Of a DNA stretch of 64,000 nucleotides, positions 45,102 through 53,291 are shown piece by piece (within the stretch, counting starts at the first letter, position 1; each line of letters begins with the position of its first letter). The stretch covers positions 62,001-126,000 of the forward strand of contig CALABS010000043.1 of NCBI GenBank assembly GCA_937887565.1, written 5' to 3'. Origin of the DNA: an uncultured Rhodospirillaceae bacterium (lineage in GTDB: Bacteria > Pseudomonadota > Alphaproteobacteria > Rhodospirillales > Magnetospirillaceae). The notes beneath the pieces are model-generated. The model did not search any database, had not been told where the DNA came from, and saw only the letters and a program-made list of their open reading frames with translations. Made by a program: the position numbers and the translations under genes.

Positions 45102-47619
45102 ACCGCCGCGGCGTCGCCTGGTCGCGCTGGCCGGCCAGCAGAATTCCGGCAAGTCGACGCTGTTCAACGCGCTGACCGGTGTCGCGCAGCATATCGCGAA
45201 CTATCCGGGCGTGACCGTCGACAAGAAGAGTGGAGGCTATGCCGATGGCGGGTTCCGCTTCGAGGTCGTCGACCTGCCCGGGACCTACAGCCTGACCTCC
45301 TTCTCCCTCGAGGAGAGGGTCGTGCGGCAATTCCTGGCCGAGACGCCGCCCGATGTCGTGGTCAACGTCGTCGACGCCACCAATCTGCGGCGCGGGCTCT
45401 ATCTGACGGCCCAGCTCCTTGAATGCGGGATGCCGGTGGTGCTGGTCCTCAACATGATGGACGTGGCGCGGCGGCGCGGGCTGGATATCGACCTCGCGGC
45501 GCTGGGGGCGCGGCTGGGGGTCCCGGTCGTGGCCTCGGTCGGACGCCGGAGCGAAGGTCGAGCCGCCCTGCGGGCGGCCATCCTGCGCGTCGCCTCGCAT
45601 CCGCCTCCGGAAACCTCGGCGGCGATCGATTACGGCGCCCTGGCGGGCATCGTCGACTCCCTCGCCGCCGAGATCGCGCGCGTGGGAGTGCCGGCCGGCA
45701 CCACCGCGCGCGGGGCCGCCGTCAAGCTGCTGGAACACGACGGGCAGACGGCCGATGCGCTCGAGGCGATGGGGCCGGACGGCGCGGCGGTCGTCGCCCG
45801 CGCCGCCGAGGCCCGGACCGCGTTCGAAACGGACGGCGGACGCAGCGCGGCGGACCATGTCGCGGCGTGTCGCGACGCCTGGGCCCGCGACCTTCTGGCC
45901 GCCTGCCTGACCGAGCGCCGCCCGGGGCTGATCCCGCTGTCGGAGCGCGCCGACCGCCTCATCCTGAACCGGCTGTTGGCTCCGGTGTTCCTGGTCCTGA
46001 CCATCTGGGCGATCTACCAGTTGTCCATCGTCCAGGGATACGAGCTGACCAAGGTGACTTGGCCGATCCTGGCCGGGCTGCGGAACTTCGCCGCCGAGCA
46101 CCTTCCCGCCGCCGGCTTCCTGCATGATCCGCAGGTCCGCGCCCTGGGCCTGTGGATGGTGGATTCCGCCAACACGTTGCTGAACTACGTCCCCATCTTC
46201 CTGATCCTGTTCTCGCTCATCGCCATTCTCGAGGACACGGGCTACATGGCCCGCATCGCATTCATCCTCGACCGCGTCCTCCACCGCTTCGGCCTGCACG
46301 GCCAATCGACCCTGCCGTTCATCCTGGCCGGCGTCTTCGCCGGCGGCTGCGCCGTGCCCGGGGTCATGGCGACCAAGGGAATTCCGGACGAGCGCGCCAG
46401 GATGGCGACCATCCTCACCGTGCCGTTCATGAACTGCCTGGCGAAGATTCCGCTCTATACCCTCCTCATCAACATCTACTTCGCCGACGACAAGGGACTG
46501 ATCCTCTTCTACCTGTCGACCATCACCGTCCTGGTGGCGTTGCTGGTGGCCAAGCTGCTGTCGGTGTCGGTGCTGAGCGACAAGGAGACGGCGCCCTTCG
46601 TCATGGAGATGCCCCATTACCACCTGCCGACCGTGTCCGGGGTGGCGCGCCGGGCCGTTGACCGGACGTGGCTGTACGTCAAGAAGGTCGGCACCGTGGT
46701 GGTGGCGGTGTCGGTGGTCGTCTACGTCCTGCTCCAGTTCCCCGGCATCGACGACGCCCGCGAGGGCGACTACATCGCCCGGGGGGAAGCGGCCATCGTC
46801 CAGTTCCACAAGGCGATGGAGGGCAACCCGCTGGCCGCCGTCGTCTCCGACCAGGAGACGCTGGTCGACCTTGTGAACGTCTACACCCAATACAAGGCCG
46901 AGAAGCTCAACGCTTCCGGCGCCGAGGCGTCGGCGGCGGTGGACACGTCCTACGAGGAGGCCTATCCGGCCTATGGTCCCTTTCTCCTGCGCGGGCGCGA
47001 CGCCGCGTCCCGGGCGGCCGCCCGCGCCCTCAAGACGCTGGCCGACGACCGCAAGACGCTGCGCCGGGAAATGAAGGAGGAGCGAATCCTCAACAGCTTC
47101 CTCGGCCAGATCGGCCGCGGCCTCGAGCCGGTCACCCGTCACGCCGGATTCGACTGGAAGGTCAACGTCGCCCTGCTCAGTTCCTTCGCCGCCCGCGAGA
47201 GCAGCGTCGCGACCCTGGGCGTGCTGTTCGAGAGCAGCGAAGGCGAGGCCGCGACGCTGGAGGAGCGCATGGGAGCCGAGCAGAAGGTGGCGGGCTACAC
47301 GGCACTCGGCGCGGTGGCGGTCATGCTGTTCTTCGCCCTCTATCCGCCGTGCCTGGCCACCACGATCATGGTGCGCGTCCAGACCCAGTCCTACCGCTGG
47401 ATGCTGTTCTCCATCATCTTTCCGACGGTGCTCGGCCTCGGGGTCGCCAGCCTCGTCTTCACCGGCGGCGGGGCGCTGGGGTTGACCGGCCTGCAAACCA
47501 TCACCGGCGTGTATCTCCTCACCCTCGGCCTGTTCGTGGCCGTCGGCCTGATGTCCGGAGCCGGGCGCCGCCCGGCGCCGGCGGTGCCCGCCGGAGGGGC
47601 CTCGGAGGCCGTGACATGA
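45094..47619 (+). CDS. feoB: Ferrous iron transporter FeoB
   Basis: An 841-residue Fe2+ transporter. The N-terminal G domain has G1 GQQNSGKST (residues 14-22; Gln where many FeoB have Asn/Pro), G2 region NYPGVTVDKK, G3 DLPGTYSL and G4 NMMD. The GDI-like helical region follows, then the polytopic Gate/FeoB core with NYVPIFLILFSLIAILEDTGYMAR (key LEDTGYMAR) and GGCAVPGVMA, whose Cys is a conserved pore residue. A charged loop (about 550-680) precedes the last TM helices. It is translationally coupled to feoA and to the following small gene. Confidence 0.94.
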   Translation: MTEPPRRRLVALAGQQNSGKSTLFNALTGVAQHIANYPGVTVDKKSGGYADGGFRFEVVDLPGTYSLTSFSLEERVVRQFLAETPPDVVVNVVDATNLRRGLYLTAQLLECGMPVVLVLNMMDVARRRGLDIDLAALGARLGVPVVASVGRRSEGRAALRAAILRVASHPPPETSAAIDYGALAGIVDSLAAEIARVGVPAGTTARGAAVKLLEHDGQTADALEAMGPDGAAVVARAAEARTAFETDGGRSAADHVAACRDAWARDLLAACLTERRPGLIPLSERADRLILNRLLAPVFLVLTIWAIYQLSIVQGYELTKVTWPILAGLRNFAAEHLPAAGFLHDPQVRALGLWMVDSANTLLNYVPIFLILFSLIAILEDTGYMARIAFILDRVLHRFGLHGQSTLPFILAGVFAGGCAVPGVMATKGIPDERARMATILTVPFMNCLAKIPLYTLLINIYFADDKGLILFYLSTITVLVALLVAKLLSVSVLSDKETAPFVMEMPHYHLPTVSGVARRAVDRTWLYVKKVGTVVVAVSVVVYVLLQFPGIDDAREGDYIARGEAAIVQFHKAMEGNPLAAVVSDQETLVDLVNVYTQYKAEKLNASGAEASAAVDTSYEEAYPAYGPFLLRGRDAASRAAARALKTLADDRKTLRREMKEERILNSFLGQIGRGLEPVTRHAGFDWKVNVALLSSFAARESSVATLGVLFESSEGEAATLEERMGAEQKVAGYTALGAVAVMLFFALYPPCLATTIMVRVQTQSYRWMLFSIIFPTVLGLGVASLVFTGGGALGLTGLQTITGVYLLTLGLFVAVGLMSGAGRRPAPAVPAGGASEAVT

Positions 47620-47840
47620 GCGGCGAGACCACGACGGCCGCCGTCGATCTCGGGGCGGAAAAGGCTTCGGGCCTCTGGGACTGGGCGATCGTCGCCGTGG
47701 TGGTGGTCGTCGCGGCCGCCTATCTGGCGCGGAGGCTTCTCGGCAGGCGCGGTCATTGTGCCGGCTGTGGAAAGTCCGGATGCCGTTCCTCGGGGACCGG
47801 CGGGACCGCTGCCGCGCGCTCGTCGCCCGACGAGCCATAG
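47616..47840 (+). CDS. FeoB-associated Cys-rich membrane protein
   Basis: A 74-residue protein with one TM helix (WDWAIVAVVVVVAAAYLARRL) and a cytoplasmic Cys-rich tail CAGCGKSGC, the pattern of FeoB-associated Cys-rich membrane proteins. Start ATG overlaps the feoB stop (ATGA). The cysteines could bind iron or an Fe-S cluster, perhaps doing the job of FeoC, which is absent. It ends 5 bp from the convergent crp-like gene. Confidence 0.82.
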   Translation: MSGETTTAAVDLGAEKASGLWDWAIVAVVVVVAAAYLARRLLGRRGHCAGCGKSGCRSSGTGGTAAARSSPDEP

Positions 47841-47845
47841 CGACG

Positions 47846-48538
47846 CTATGCCGCCGGGGCGTTGGTGAGCACGGTCAGCCGCGTCCAGTCGGCGACCACC
47901 AGCCCCATGCCGCGCCGGCGGACGACGCCGTCGCGGGCCAGTTCGCCGATGGCCTGGGCGACCGCCTCGCGGCTGGTGCCGGTCCAGGCGGCGATCTCCT
48001 TGTGGTTGGGCAGGTCGTCGATGATCCAGTTCTGGGGATGGCGCGGGTCGGGGCGGGCCAGACGCAGCAACTGGCCGTAGATGCGTTGGGCCTCGGTCTG
48101 GGTGGACAGTTCGGTGACCCGGCTGTCCAGGCTGCGGATGATGCGGGTCAGCCGCTCCAGGACCCGGAGCGCCAGGGGCGGGTGCTGGTGCATCAGCCCC
48201 AGGAAGGCCGGGCCGGGCAGGGCGGCGACCACGGAATCCACGGCCGCCACCACCCGGGCCGACCGCTTCATGCCGTCGATGGCCGCCAACTCGCCGAAAT
48301 AGTGGCCGGCGGTGACGTCGGCCAGCGCCACCTCGCGGCCGTCGGGGCCGGTGGTGAGGATGCGCACGGCGCCCCGCTGGACGAAATAGACGTCCAGCGT
48401 GTCGCTGTCCTTGTCGAAAAGCTGGCTGCCGGCGGCGATCCGCTGCCAGCGGCACTGTCCGGCGATGTCGGCGATCCTTTCGGCGGGCAGGCCGTCGAAC
48501 AGGCCGATGCCGGTCAGATCCTGGACGACGAATTCCAT
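47846..48538 (-). CDS. Crp/Fnr-family transcriptional regulator 1
   Basis: A 230-residue regulator: cyclic-nucleotide-binding-fold domain (about 1-125, with FGELAAIDGMKRSARVVA at the effector pocket), dimerisation helix, and winged HTH with recognition helix HKEIAAWTGTSREAVAQAIGEL (key TSREAVAQ). The RExxV pattern matches CRP, whose Arg/Glu read TGTGA/TCACA. No FNR-type cluster of cysteines is present. It has its own class II-type palindrome 54 bp upstream and lies just downstream of the second Crp-like gene. Effector unknown. Confidence 0.87.
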   Translation of the reverse strand: MEFVVQDLTGIGLFDGLPAERIADIAGQCRWQRIAAGSQLFDKDSDTLDVYFVQRGAVRILTTGPDGREVALADVTAGHYFGELAAIDGMKRSARVVAAVDSVVAALPGPAFLGLMHQHPPLALRVLERLTRIIRSLDSRVTELSTQTEAQRIYGQLLRLARPDPRHPQNWIIDDLPNHKEIAAWTGTSREAVAQAIGELARDGVVRRRGMGLVVADWTRLTVLTNAPAA

Positions 48539-48557
48539 GCGCGCCTCCGTGGCCGTG

Positions 48558-48607
48558 GCGCCCCATGATCGGACACCGGCCGCCGGCGGTCTGTGGCGGC
48601 GCTCACA
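48558..48607 (-). promoter_or_regulatory. Crp-type operator and promoter of regulator 1
   Basis: TGTGGCGGCGCTCACA at 48592-48607 is a CRP-like palindrome. On the minus strand a GATCAT -10-like box (48570-48565) predicts a start at 48558, placing the operator centre at -41.5, the class II activator position. The GGAGG ribosome site and ATG follow. Confidence 0.55.
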
Positions 48608-48619
48608 GAGCGGTGGGAT

Positions 48620-49324
48620 TCAGCGTTCCTCGACCAGGAAGCGGTCCAGTCCCTCGCGGTCGTGGATGGTGATCTGGCCCCGCCACAGGCTGACGATGCC
48701 GCACTGCTCCCATTTGGACAGCACCTTGTTCACGCTCTCGCGGCTGATGCCCATGTGGTCGGCGACCGCCTGCTGCGACATGCGGATGGTGACGCCGTCG
48801 CCCTTGGTGGGGCGTTCGCCGATGGTGTCGCCCAGGGTCAGCAGCTGCTTGGCCAGGCGACCGGGCAGGCTGAGGAAGAAGATATCCTCCAGCAGTTCGT
48901 CGGCATGGCGCATGCGCGAGCACAGGATCCCGATCAGCCGCAGGCCGTAGTCGCCGTGGGCGCGGATGAAGGCCAGTACGTCGCGGCGCTCGAAGGCCAG
49001 CAGTTCGGTGGGCTCGGCGGCCGTGGCGTCGGCGGTGCGCGGGCCGCCGTCGAGGACGGCGATCTCGCCGAAGATCTGGCCGGGGCCGATCAGGGCGTAG
49101 GTGACCTCGCGCCCCTCGGCCGACACCACGCCGACCCGCACCCGTCCCGAGGTGACCAAGTAAAGCCGCTCGCCCGGATCGCCCTTGGCGAACAGCACCT
49201 CGCGCGGCGCCAGCCGTACCGCCTTGGCCTGACGGGCCAGGGCATCCAGTTGGTCCGCCGGGACGCCCTGGAACATGGGTGTCGCGGCGAGAAGGTCGCG
49301 GCGGCGGGCGGCGATGTCGCTCAT
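48620..49324 (-). CDS. Crp/Fnr-family transcriptional regulator 2
   Basis: A 234-residue regulator with cNMP-binding-fold domain (FGEIAVLDGGPRTADATA at the effector pocket) and HTH with recognition helix SQQAVADHMGISRESVNKVLSKW (key ISRESVNK). As in regulator 1 the RExxV arrangement of CRP is kept. FNR-type N-terminal cysteines are absent. The two regulators are only distantly related to each other, so not a recent duplication. It is divergent from flp; the operator at 49389-49404 lies in the shared promoter region. Confidence 0.88.
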   Translation of the reverse strand: MSDIAARRRDLLAATPMFQGVPADQLDALARQAKAVRLAPREVLFAKGDPGERLYLVTSGRVRVGVVSAEGREVTYALIGPGQIFGEIAVLDGGPRTADATAAEPTELLAFERRDVLAFIRAHGDYGLRLIGILCSRMRHADELLEDIFFLSLPGRLAKQLLTLGDTIGERPTKGDGVTIRMSQQAVADHMGISRESVNKVLSKWEQCGIVSLWRGQITIHDREGLDRFLVEER

Positions 49325-49388
49325 GGTGGCGATGCTAGCCCCGCTTCCTTAACCATGTCTTGCCCTGTGCGCGATTCTTTTTCGGAAG

Positions 49389-49438
49389 TGTGGCCGGTCT
49401 CACAGATCGGTCGGCGCGGAGGGGCTAATAATCGGGCC
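49389..49438 (+). promoter_or_regulatory. flp: Crp-type operator and promoter of the flp/cpa operon
   Basis: TGTGGCCGGTCTCACA at 49389-49404 is followed by CTAATAAT; taking TAATAA (49426-49431) as -10 predicts a start at about 49438, with the operator centred at -41.5. This leaves an 84-base leader before the flp ATG. The pattern repeats at two other promoters in this region. Confidence 0.6.
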
Positions 49439-49521
49439 ATGGTCACGAGCTGAATGCGATCACCCGGTAGCCAACAAGGCGGAACCAGTCGAATTCAGCA
49501 GAACAAGCAAGGAGCTGCGCT

Positions 49522-49710
49522 ATGTTCACCGCCATCCGTACTTGCCTCCGCCTGGTTTGCCGCGACGACAAGGGCGCCACCGCCATCGAATACGGCCTGA
49601 TCGCCGCCTTCATCTCGCTGGCCCTGGTCGCCGGCGCCCAGGTGGCCGGTCCGGCCCTGGAGACCATGTTCAACAGCATCGGCACCGACCTCAGCGCGGC
49701 GTCGAACTGA
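49522..49710 (+). CDS. flp: Flp/Fap-type major pilin
   Basis: A 62-residue type IVb pilin precursor. The prepilin site is KGATAIEYGLIAAF with predicted cleavage after Gly18, Glu23 at +5 and the adjacent Tyr24 that defines the Flp family, then a hydrophobic helix. AAGGAG precedes the ATG. After processing by CpaA it should assemble into the adhesive Flp pilus. Two cysteines (8 and 13) lie in the leader. Confidence 0.93.
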   Translation: MFTAIRTCLRLVCRDDKGATAIEYGLIAAFISLALVAGAQVAGPALETMFNSIGTDLSAASN

Positions 49711-49740
49711 CGACCGCCAAGGCGCCGGGTCGCACTCCGG

Positions 49741-49775
49741 AAGGGCGCCTCCCGGCTGGGCCGGGGGGCGCCTTT
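49741..49775 (+). terminator. Strong hairpin between flp and cpaA (attenuator)
   Basis: Bases 49741-49755 pair with 49761-49775 (15-bp stem including two G-T pairs, loop CTGGG), ending in TTT. It lies 30 bp after the flp stop and 26 bp before cpaA. Partial termination here would give more pilin than assembly machinery. An alternative longer-range pairing of CGCCAAGGCGCC (49715-49726) with GGCGCCTTTGGCG competes with it. Confidence 0.55.
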
Positions 49776-49801
49776 GGCGTGACGGAAAGGGGAGGAGCAA
49801 G

Positions 49802-50296
49802 ATGGATATGACGGGAATGGGCGCGATGACCGTGGTCCTGGCGATCCCGCTGGCGGACGCGGCGCTGTCCGACCTGCGGGGCTACCGCATTCCCGACCGC
49901 GATTCCCTGGCGGCGGCGGCGGTCTTCCTGGTCGGCGGCTTCATCCTGATGGACCCCGCCGATGTCATCGCCCATATGGGTGTCGGAATCGCCCTGTTCG
50001 CGGCCGGCACGGTGCTGTTCGCCCTGGGCCTGTGGGGCGGCGGCGACGTCAAGCTGCTGGCCGCCTGCGGCCTGTGGACCGGTCTGGCCGGCCTGCCGCG
50101 GTTCCTGTTGGTGATGGCGCTGGCCGGGGGCGTCCTGGCGCTGTTGGTGCTGGCGGCCCGCCGGCTGGCGGCACTGAGCCCGGCCGCGTCGGCGCCGTGG
50201 CGCCAGCGGCTGCTGGAAACCACCCATCTTCCCTATGGCGTCGCCATCGCGATCGCCGGCCTGGATTTGGCGGCGCGCGGCGCGGTCGCCGGCTGA
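49802..50296 (+). CDS. cpaA: Prepilin peptidase CpaA/TadV
   Basis: A 164-residue membrane aspartic protease of the A24 family that processes Flp and the TadE/F pseudopilins. The two catalytic aspartates are Asp24 in SDLRGYRIPD and the Asp of GGGDVKLL near residue 82. About five TM helices; the methylase domain of PilD-type enzymes is absent, as usual for CpaA. GGGAGGAG precedes the ATG. Confidence 0.9.
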   Translation: MDMTGMGAMTVVLAIPLADAALSDLRGYRIPDRDSLAAAAVFLVGGFILMDPADVIAHMGVGIALFAAGTVLFALGLWGGGDVKLLAACGLWTGLAGLPRFLLVMALAGGVLALLVLAARRLAALSPAASAPWRQRLLETTHLPYGVAIAIAGLDLAARGAVAG

Positions 50297-50321
50297 AGCG
50301 GGCAATTCCGAGGAGGGGACC

Positions 50322-51185
50322 ATGAAGCCTGTCGTCCTTGGTCTGGCGGTGGTGGCGGTTCTGGCCGCCTTGGCGACGGCCTTCCTGGCCCAACGCTGGG
50401 TGATGGGCCAGCAGGCGGCGCGACCCGCGGCCTTCCCCTCGGCGCCCACCGCCGAGGTGCTGGTGTTGTCTCGCGACGTCGCCGCCGGCGCGCCGCTGTC
50501 CGAGGACGACCTGCGCTTCGAGGCGTGGCCCGCCGCCACCGCCCAGCGCTTCATCACCCGCGCCTCCGGCGAGGACGTCCGGGCGCGCTTCGTCGGAATG
50601 GTGTCCCGGCGGGCGCTGGCCGAGGGCGAGCCCTTCCCGCGATCCGCCGTCATCAAGCCCGATGCCGGCGTGCTCGCCGGCCTGCTGGAGCCCGGCATGC
50701 GGGCGGTGTCGGTGGCCATCAGCAATGCCAGCGCGGTGTCCGGCTTCATCGTCCCCGGCGACCGTGTCGACGTGGTGCTGGCGGCCGACTTCCAGCGCAC
50801 CGATCAGGAGGTGGTCGGCAAGGGCGGCCCCATCTTCCGCTTCGCCGCCGAGACGGTGCTGCGTGACGTCAAGGTGCTGGCCATCGACCAGCAGATGGGG
50901 CCCGGCAAGGACGGCGCCGCCATCCAGGGCAAGACCGCCACCATCGCCGTGACCTCCCGGCAGGCCGAGGTGATGATCGCCGCCGGCATGATGGGGCAGC
51001 TGTCGCTGGTCCTGCGCCCCCAGGGCATGGTGGAGGCCGCCGCCGAGGCGCCCGCCTTCACCGCCGATATCGAGGCCTCCCGCGCCATGCGGGCGCTGAC
51101 CGACGGGGCAGGCCCCCGCCCGGGCGGCGGCGAGCCCGGCATCCGCATCAACCGCGCCGGCATCGTGTCGACCAGGAGCTTCTGA
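50322..51185 (+). CDS. cpaB: Flp pilus assembly protein CpaB/RcpC
   Basis: A 287-residue protein with an N-terminal signal/anchor helix, a SAF domain (VLVLSRDVAAGAPLSEDDLRFEAWP, key DVAAGAPLSEDDL) and the RcpC core with AVSVAISNASAVSGFIVPGDRVDVVL (key VSGFIVPGDRVDVVL). It acts in the periplasm near the secretin. ATG 50322 is set by GAGGAGGGG. It ends 1 bp before cpaC. Confidence 0.9.
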   Translation: MKPVVLGLAVVAVLAALATAFLAQRWVMGQQAARPAAFPSAPTAEVLVLSRDVAAGAPLSEDDLRFEAWPAATAQRFITRASGEDVRARFVGMVSRRALAEGEPFPRSAVIKPDAGVLAGLLEPGMRAVSVAISNASAVSGFIVPGDRVDVVLAADFQRTDQEVVGKGGPIFRFAAETVLRDVKVLAIDQQMGPGKDGAAIQGKTATIAVTSRQAEVMIAAGMMGQLSLVLRPQGMVEAAAEAPAFTADIEASRAMRALTDGAGPRPGGGEPGIRINRAGIVSTRSF

Positions 51186-51186
51186 C

Positions 51187-52617
51187 ATGGCCCGCCCGTT
51201 CGCCGTTGCCGCACTATGTTCTGCACTCCTGGTATCCGGTCCCGCCGCCGCCGAGCCGCCGCTTCCGGCCGCCGCTCCCCGCGTCGCCGTCGCCGTCGAC
51301 GGCGTCGCCCCCCCAACACGGCCGCGGGTTCCGGCGGTGGCGGCCGAGATGACCCGGCTCTCCCTCAACAAGACCGTCGACGTCACCCTGGCCGCGCCGG
51401 TGCGCGACATCGTGGTGGGCAATCCAGACGTGGTCGACGCGCTGGTGCGCACGCCCACCCAGGTGATCCTGGCGGCGCGCGGCATCGGCCAGAGCGACGT
51501 CACCTTCTTCGACCAGTCGGGAGCGGTGATGCGGCGTCTGGCGGTGGACGTCCACGTGGACGCCGACGGGCTCAGGGCGGTGCTGTCCCAGGTGCTGCCC
51601 GACGAAGGGCGCATCCGCGTCTCCGGCGTCGGCGACAGTATCTACCTGGCCGGCACGGTCAAGAGCGACGTTTCCGTCGCCCAGGCCCAGTCCTTGGCCC
51701 GGCGCTTCGTCAAGGACGACGCCAACGTGGTCAACCTGCTTCGGGTGTCGGCCGAGCAGCAGGTACTGCTGCAGGTCAAGGTCGCCGAGATGCAGAAGAC
51801 CGTGCTCAAGGAACTGGGCGTCGGCCTGTCGGGGAACATCGTACAATCGGGCGAGAAGGCGGCCAGCATCGCCACCAACGCCACCATCGGCCTGACCCAG
51901 GGCGCGTCACAGCTGTTCGGCACCGTCACCGTCACCGGCATCGGCTCGCTGGTCGCCAGCTTCAGCGCCCTGGAGCGCCAGGGACTGATCCGCACCCTGG
52001 TCGAACCCAACCTGACCGCCGTCTCGGGCGAGACCGCCAACCTGCTGGCCGGCGGCGAGTTCCCCATCCCGGTGGCCGAGGACCTGGGCAAGATCTCCAT
52101 CGAGTTCAAGCAGTTCGGCGTGCTGCTCAACTTCACCCCGGTGGTGCTCGATCCCGGCCGCATCTCGCTCAAGCTCAATTCGGAGGTCAGCGCCATCGAC
52201 CGCACCCTCCAGGTGCGCCTGTCCAACACCGAGATTCCCGGCCTGACGGTGCGCCGCGCCTCGTCGACGGTGGAGATGCCGTCGGGCGGCTCCATCATGA
52301 TCGCCGGCCTGCTTCAGAACGACATCACTTCGTCGCTGTCGGGATTGCCGGGCCTGATGGATGTGCCGGTGCTCGGCGCCCTGTTCAAGTCCACCTCGTT
52401 CCAGCGCAAGGAGACCGAGCTGGTGGTGGTGGTCTCGGCCTATGTGGTGCGGCCCCTGGAGCAGCCGGGCCTGGCCCTGCCCACCGACGGCTTCGCGCCG
52501 TCCTCGGACCTCGACCGGGTTCTGCTCAACCGGCTGCAGGAAACCTATCTGTCCGCCCGTTCCCGCGTTCCGCCGCCGGCCGAGCTGCGGGGGCCGGTCG
52601 GTTACATCGTGCAATAG
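51187..52617 (+). CDS. cpaC: Tad secretin CpaC/RcpA
   Basis: A 476-residue outer membrane secretin with signal peptide (cleaved near AAAEP). The pilus-assembly N domain (LNKTVDVTLAAPVRDIVVGNPDVVDA, key VRDIVVGNPDVVDA) precedes a BON-like segment and the secretin core: VEPNLTAVSGETANLLAGGEFPIP (key GETANLLAGGEFPIP) and DVPVLGALFKSTSFQRKETELVVVVS (key VPVLGALFKS). It should form the ring through which the pilus leaves the cell. Confidence 0.93.
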   Translation: MARPFAVAALCSALLVSGPAAAEPPLPAAAPRVAVAVDGVAPPTRPRVPAVAAEMTRLSLNKTVDVTLAAPVRDIVVGNPDVVDALVRTPTQVILAARGIGQSDVTFFDQSGAVMRRLAVDVHVDADGLRAVLSQVLPDEGRIRVSGVGDSIYLAGTVKSDVSVAQAQSLARRFVKDDANVVNLLRVSAEQQVLLQVKVAEMQKTVLKELGVGLSGNIVQSGEKAASIATNATIGLTQGASQLFGTVTVTGIGSLVASFSALERQGLIRTLVEPNLTAVSGETANLLAGGEFPIPVAEDLGKISIEFKQFGVLLNFTPVVLDPGRISLKLNSEVSAIDRTLQVRLSNTEIPGLTVRRASSTVEMPSGGSIMIAGLLQNDITSSLSGLPGLMDVPVLGALFKSTSFQRKETELVVVVSAYVVRPLEQPGLALPTDGFAPSSDLDRVLLNRLQETYLSARSRVPPPAELRGPVGYIVQ

Positions 52618-52629
52618 GGGAGGGCCGCC

Positions 52630-53277
52630 ATGCGCCCGCGATCGATCATCCTCGCCACGCTCTGCCTGCCGCTGCTGGCCGCCTGCGAGGCGCCGCGCGC
52701 CGACTTCGATCCCCACGAGCGGTTCCAGGCGACGGCGGAGAAGGGCCATGCCGTCGCCACCCTGCGGGCGCCGCTGGCGCCCACCGACTTGGCGGTGCTC
52801 GCCGACCTCGCCGCCGAGCACGCCCGCCGGGGGGCCGGGCCGGTGTCGGTGACGGTGGCCTTCGGCGGTGACGAGGCCCCGGCCCGCGGCTTCGCCGACC
52901 ACCTCGCCACGGCGCTCGACGGGGAGGGGGCGGCGGCCGTGGTGACCATGGTCCGCCGTGACGGCGTCGCGGTGCCCGAGGCCACGGTCGCCGTGCCGGT
53001 GTGGGTGGCCAGGGTGCCGGACTGCGGCAGCTGGGACGAGGGCATCGGCGCCGACTTCCGCAACCAGAACACCGCCAATTTCGGCTGCGCCATCACCCGC
53101 AACATGGGCCTGATGGTGGCCAATCCGGCCGACCTGGCGCGGGCCCGCGACGCCACCGGCCGCAGCGGCGCGCGCGCCGCCGACGTGCTCGGCAAGTACG
53201 GCGAGGGCAAGCCGACCGCCGCCAAGGCCGAGGACGCCAAGCCGTCCGTCACCTTGTCCACGATCGGCACCAAGTAA
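52630..53277 (+). CDS. cpaD: Tad pilus lipoprotein CpaD
   Basis: A 215-residue CpaD-family protein. The lipobox LLAAC (Cys19) predicts an outer membrane lipoprotein, which helps the secretin assemble. The family signature is in the second half: NFGCAITRNMGLMVANPADLARAR. It sits between cpaC and cpaE in the standard order. Confidence 0.88.
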   Translation: MRPRSIILATLCLPLLAACEAPRADFDPHERFQATAEKGHAVATLRAPLAPTDLAVLADLAAEHARRGAGPVSVTVAFGGDEAPARGFADHLATALDGEGAAAVVTMVRRDGVAVPEATVAVPVWVARVPDCGSWDEGIGADFRNQNTANFGCAITRNMGLMVANPADLARARDATGRSGARAADVLGKYGEGKPTAAKAEDAKPSVTLSTIGTK

Positions 53278-53291
53278 GCAGGGGGGCGGGC

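Noticed and set aside
45031..47838. Long minus-strand open frame opposite feoB
   Set aside because: Translation is Asp/Gly/His/Arg-rich without family signatures and mirrors the codons of feoB.
48592..48607. FNR-type site for the palindromes near the pilus genes
   Set aside because: The half-site is TGTGG rather than TTGAT, and neither adjacent regulator has the FNR cysteine cluster; CRP-type recognition fits better.
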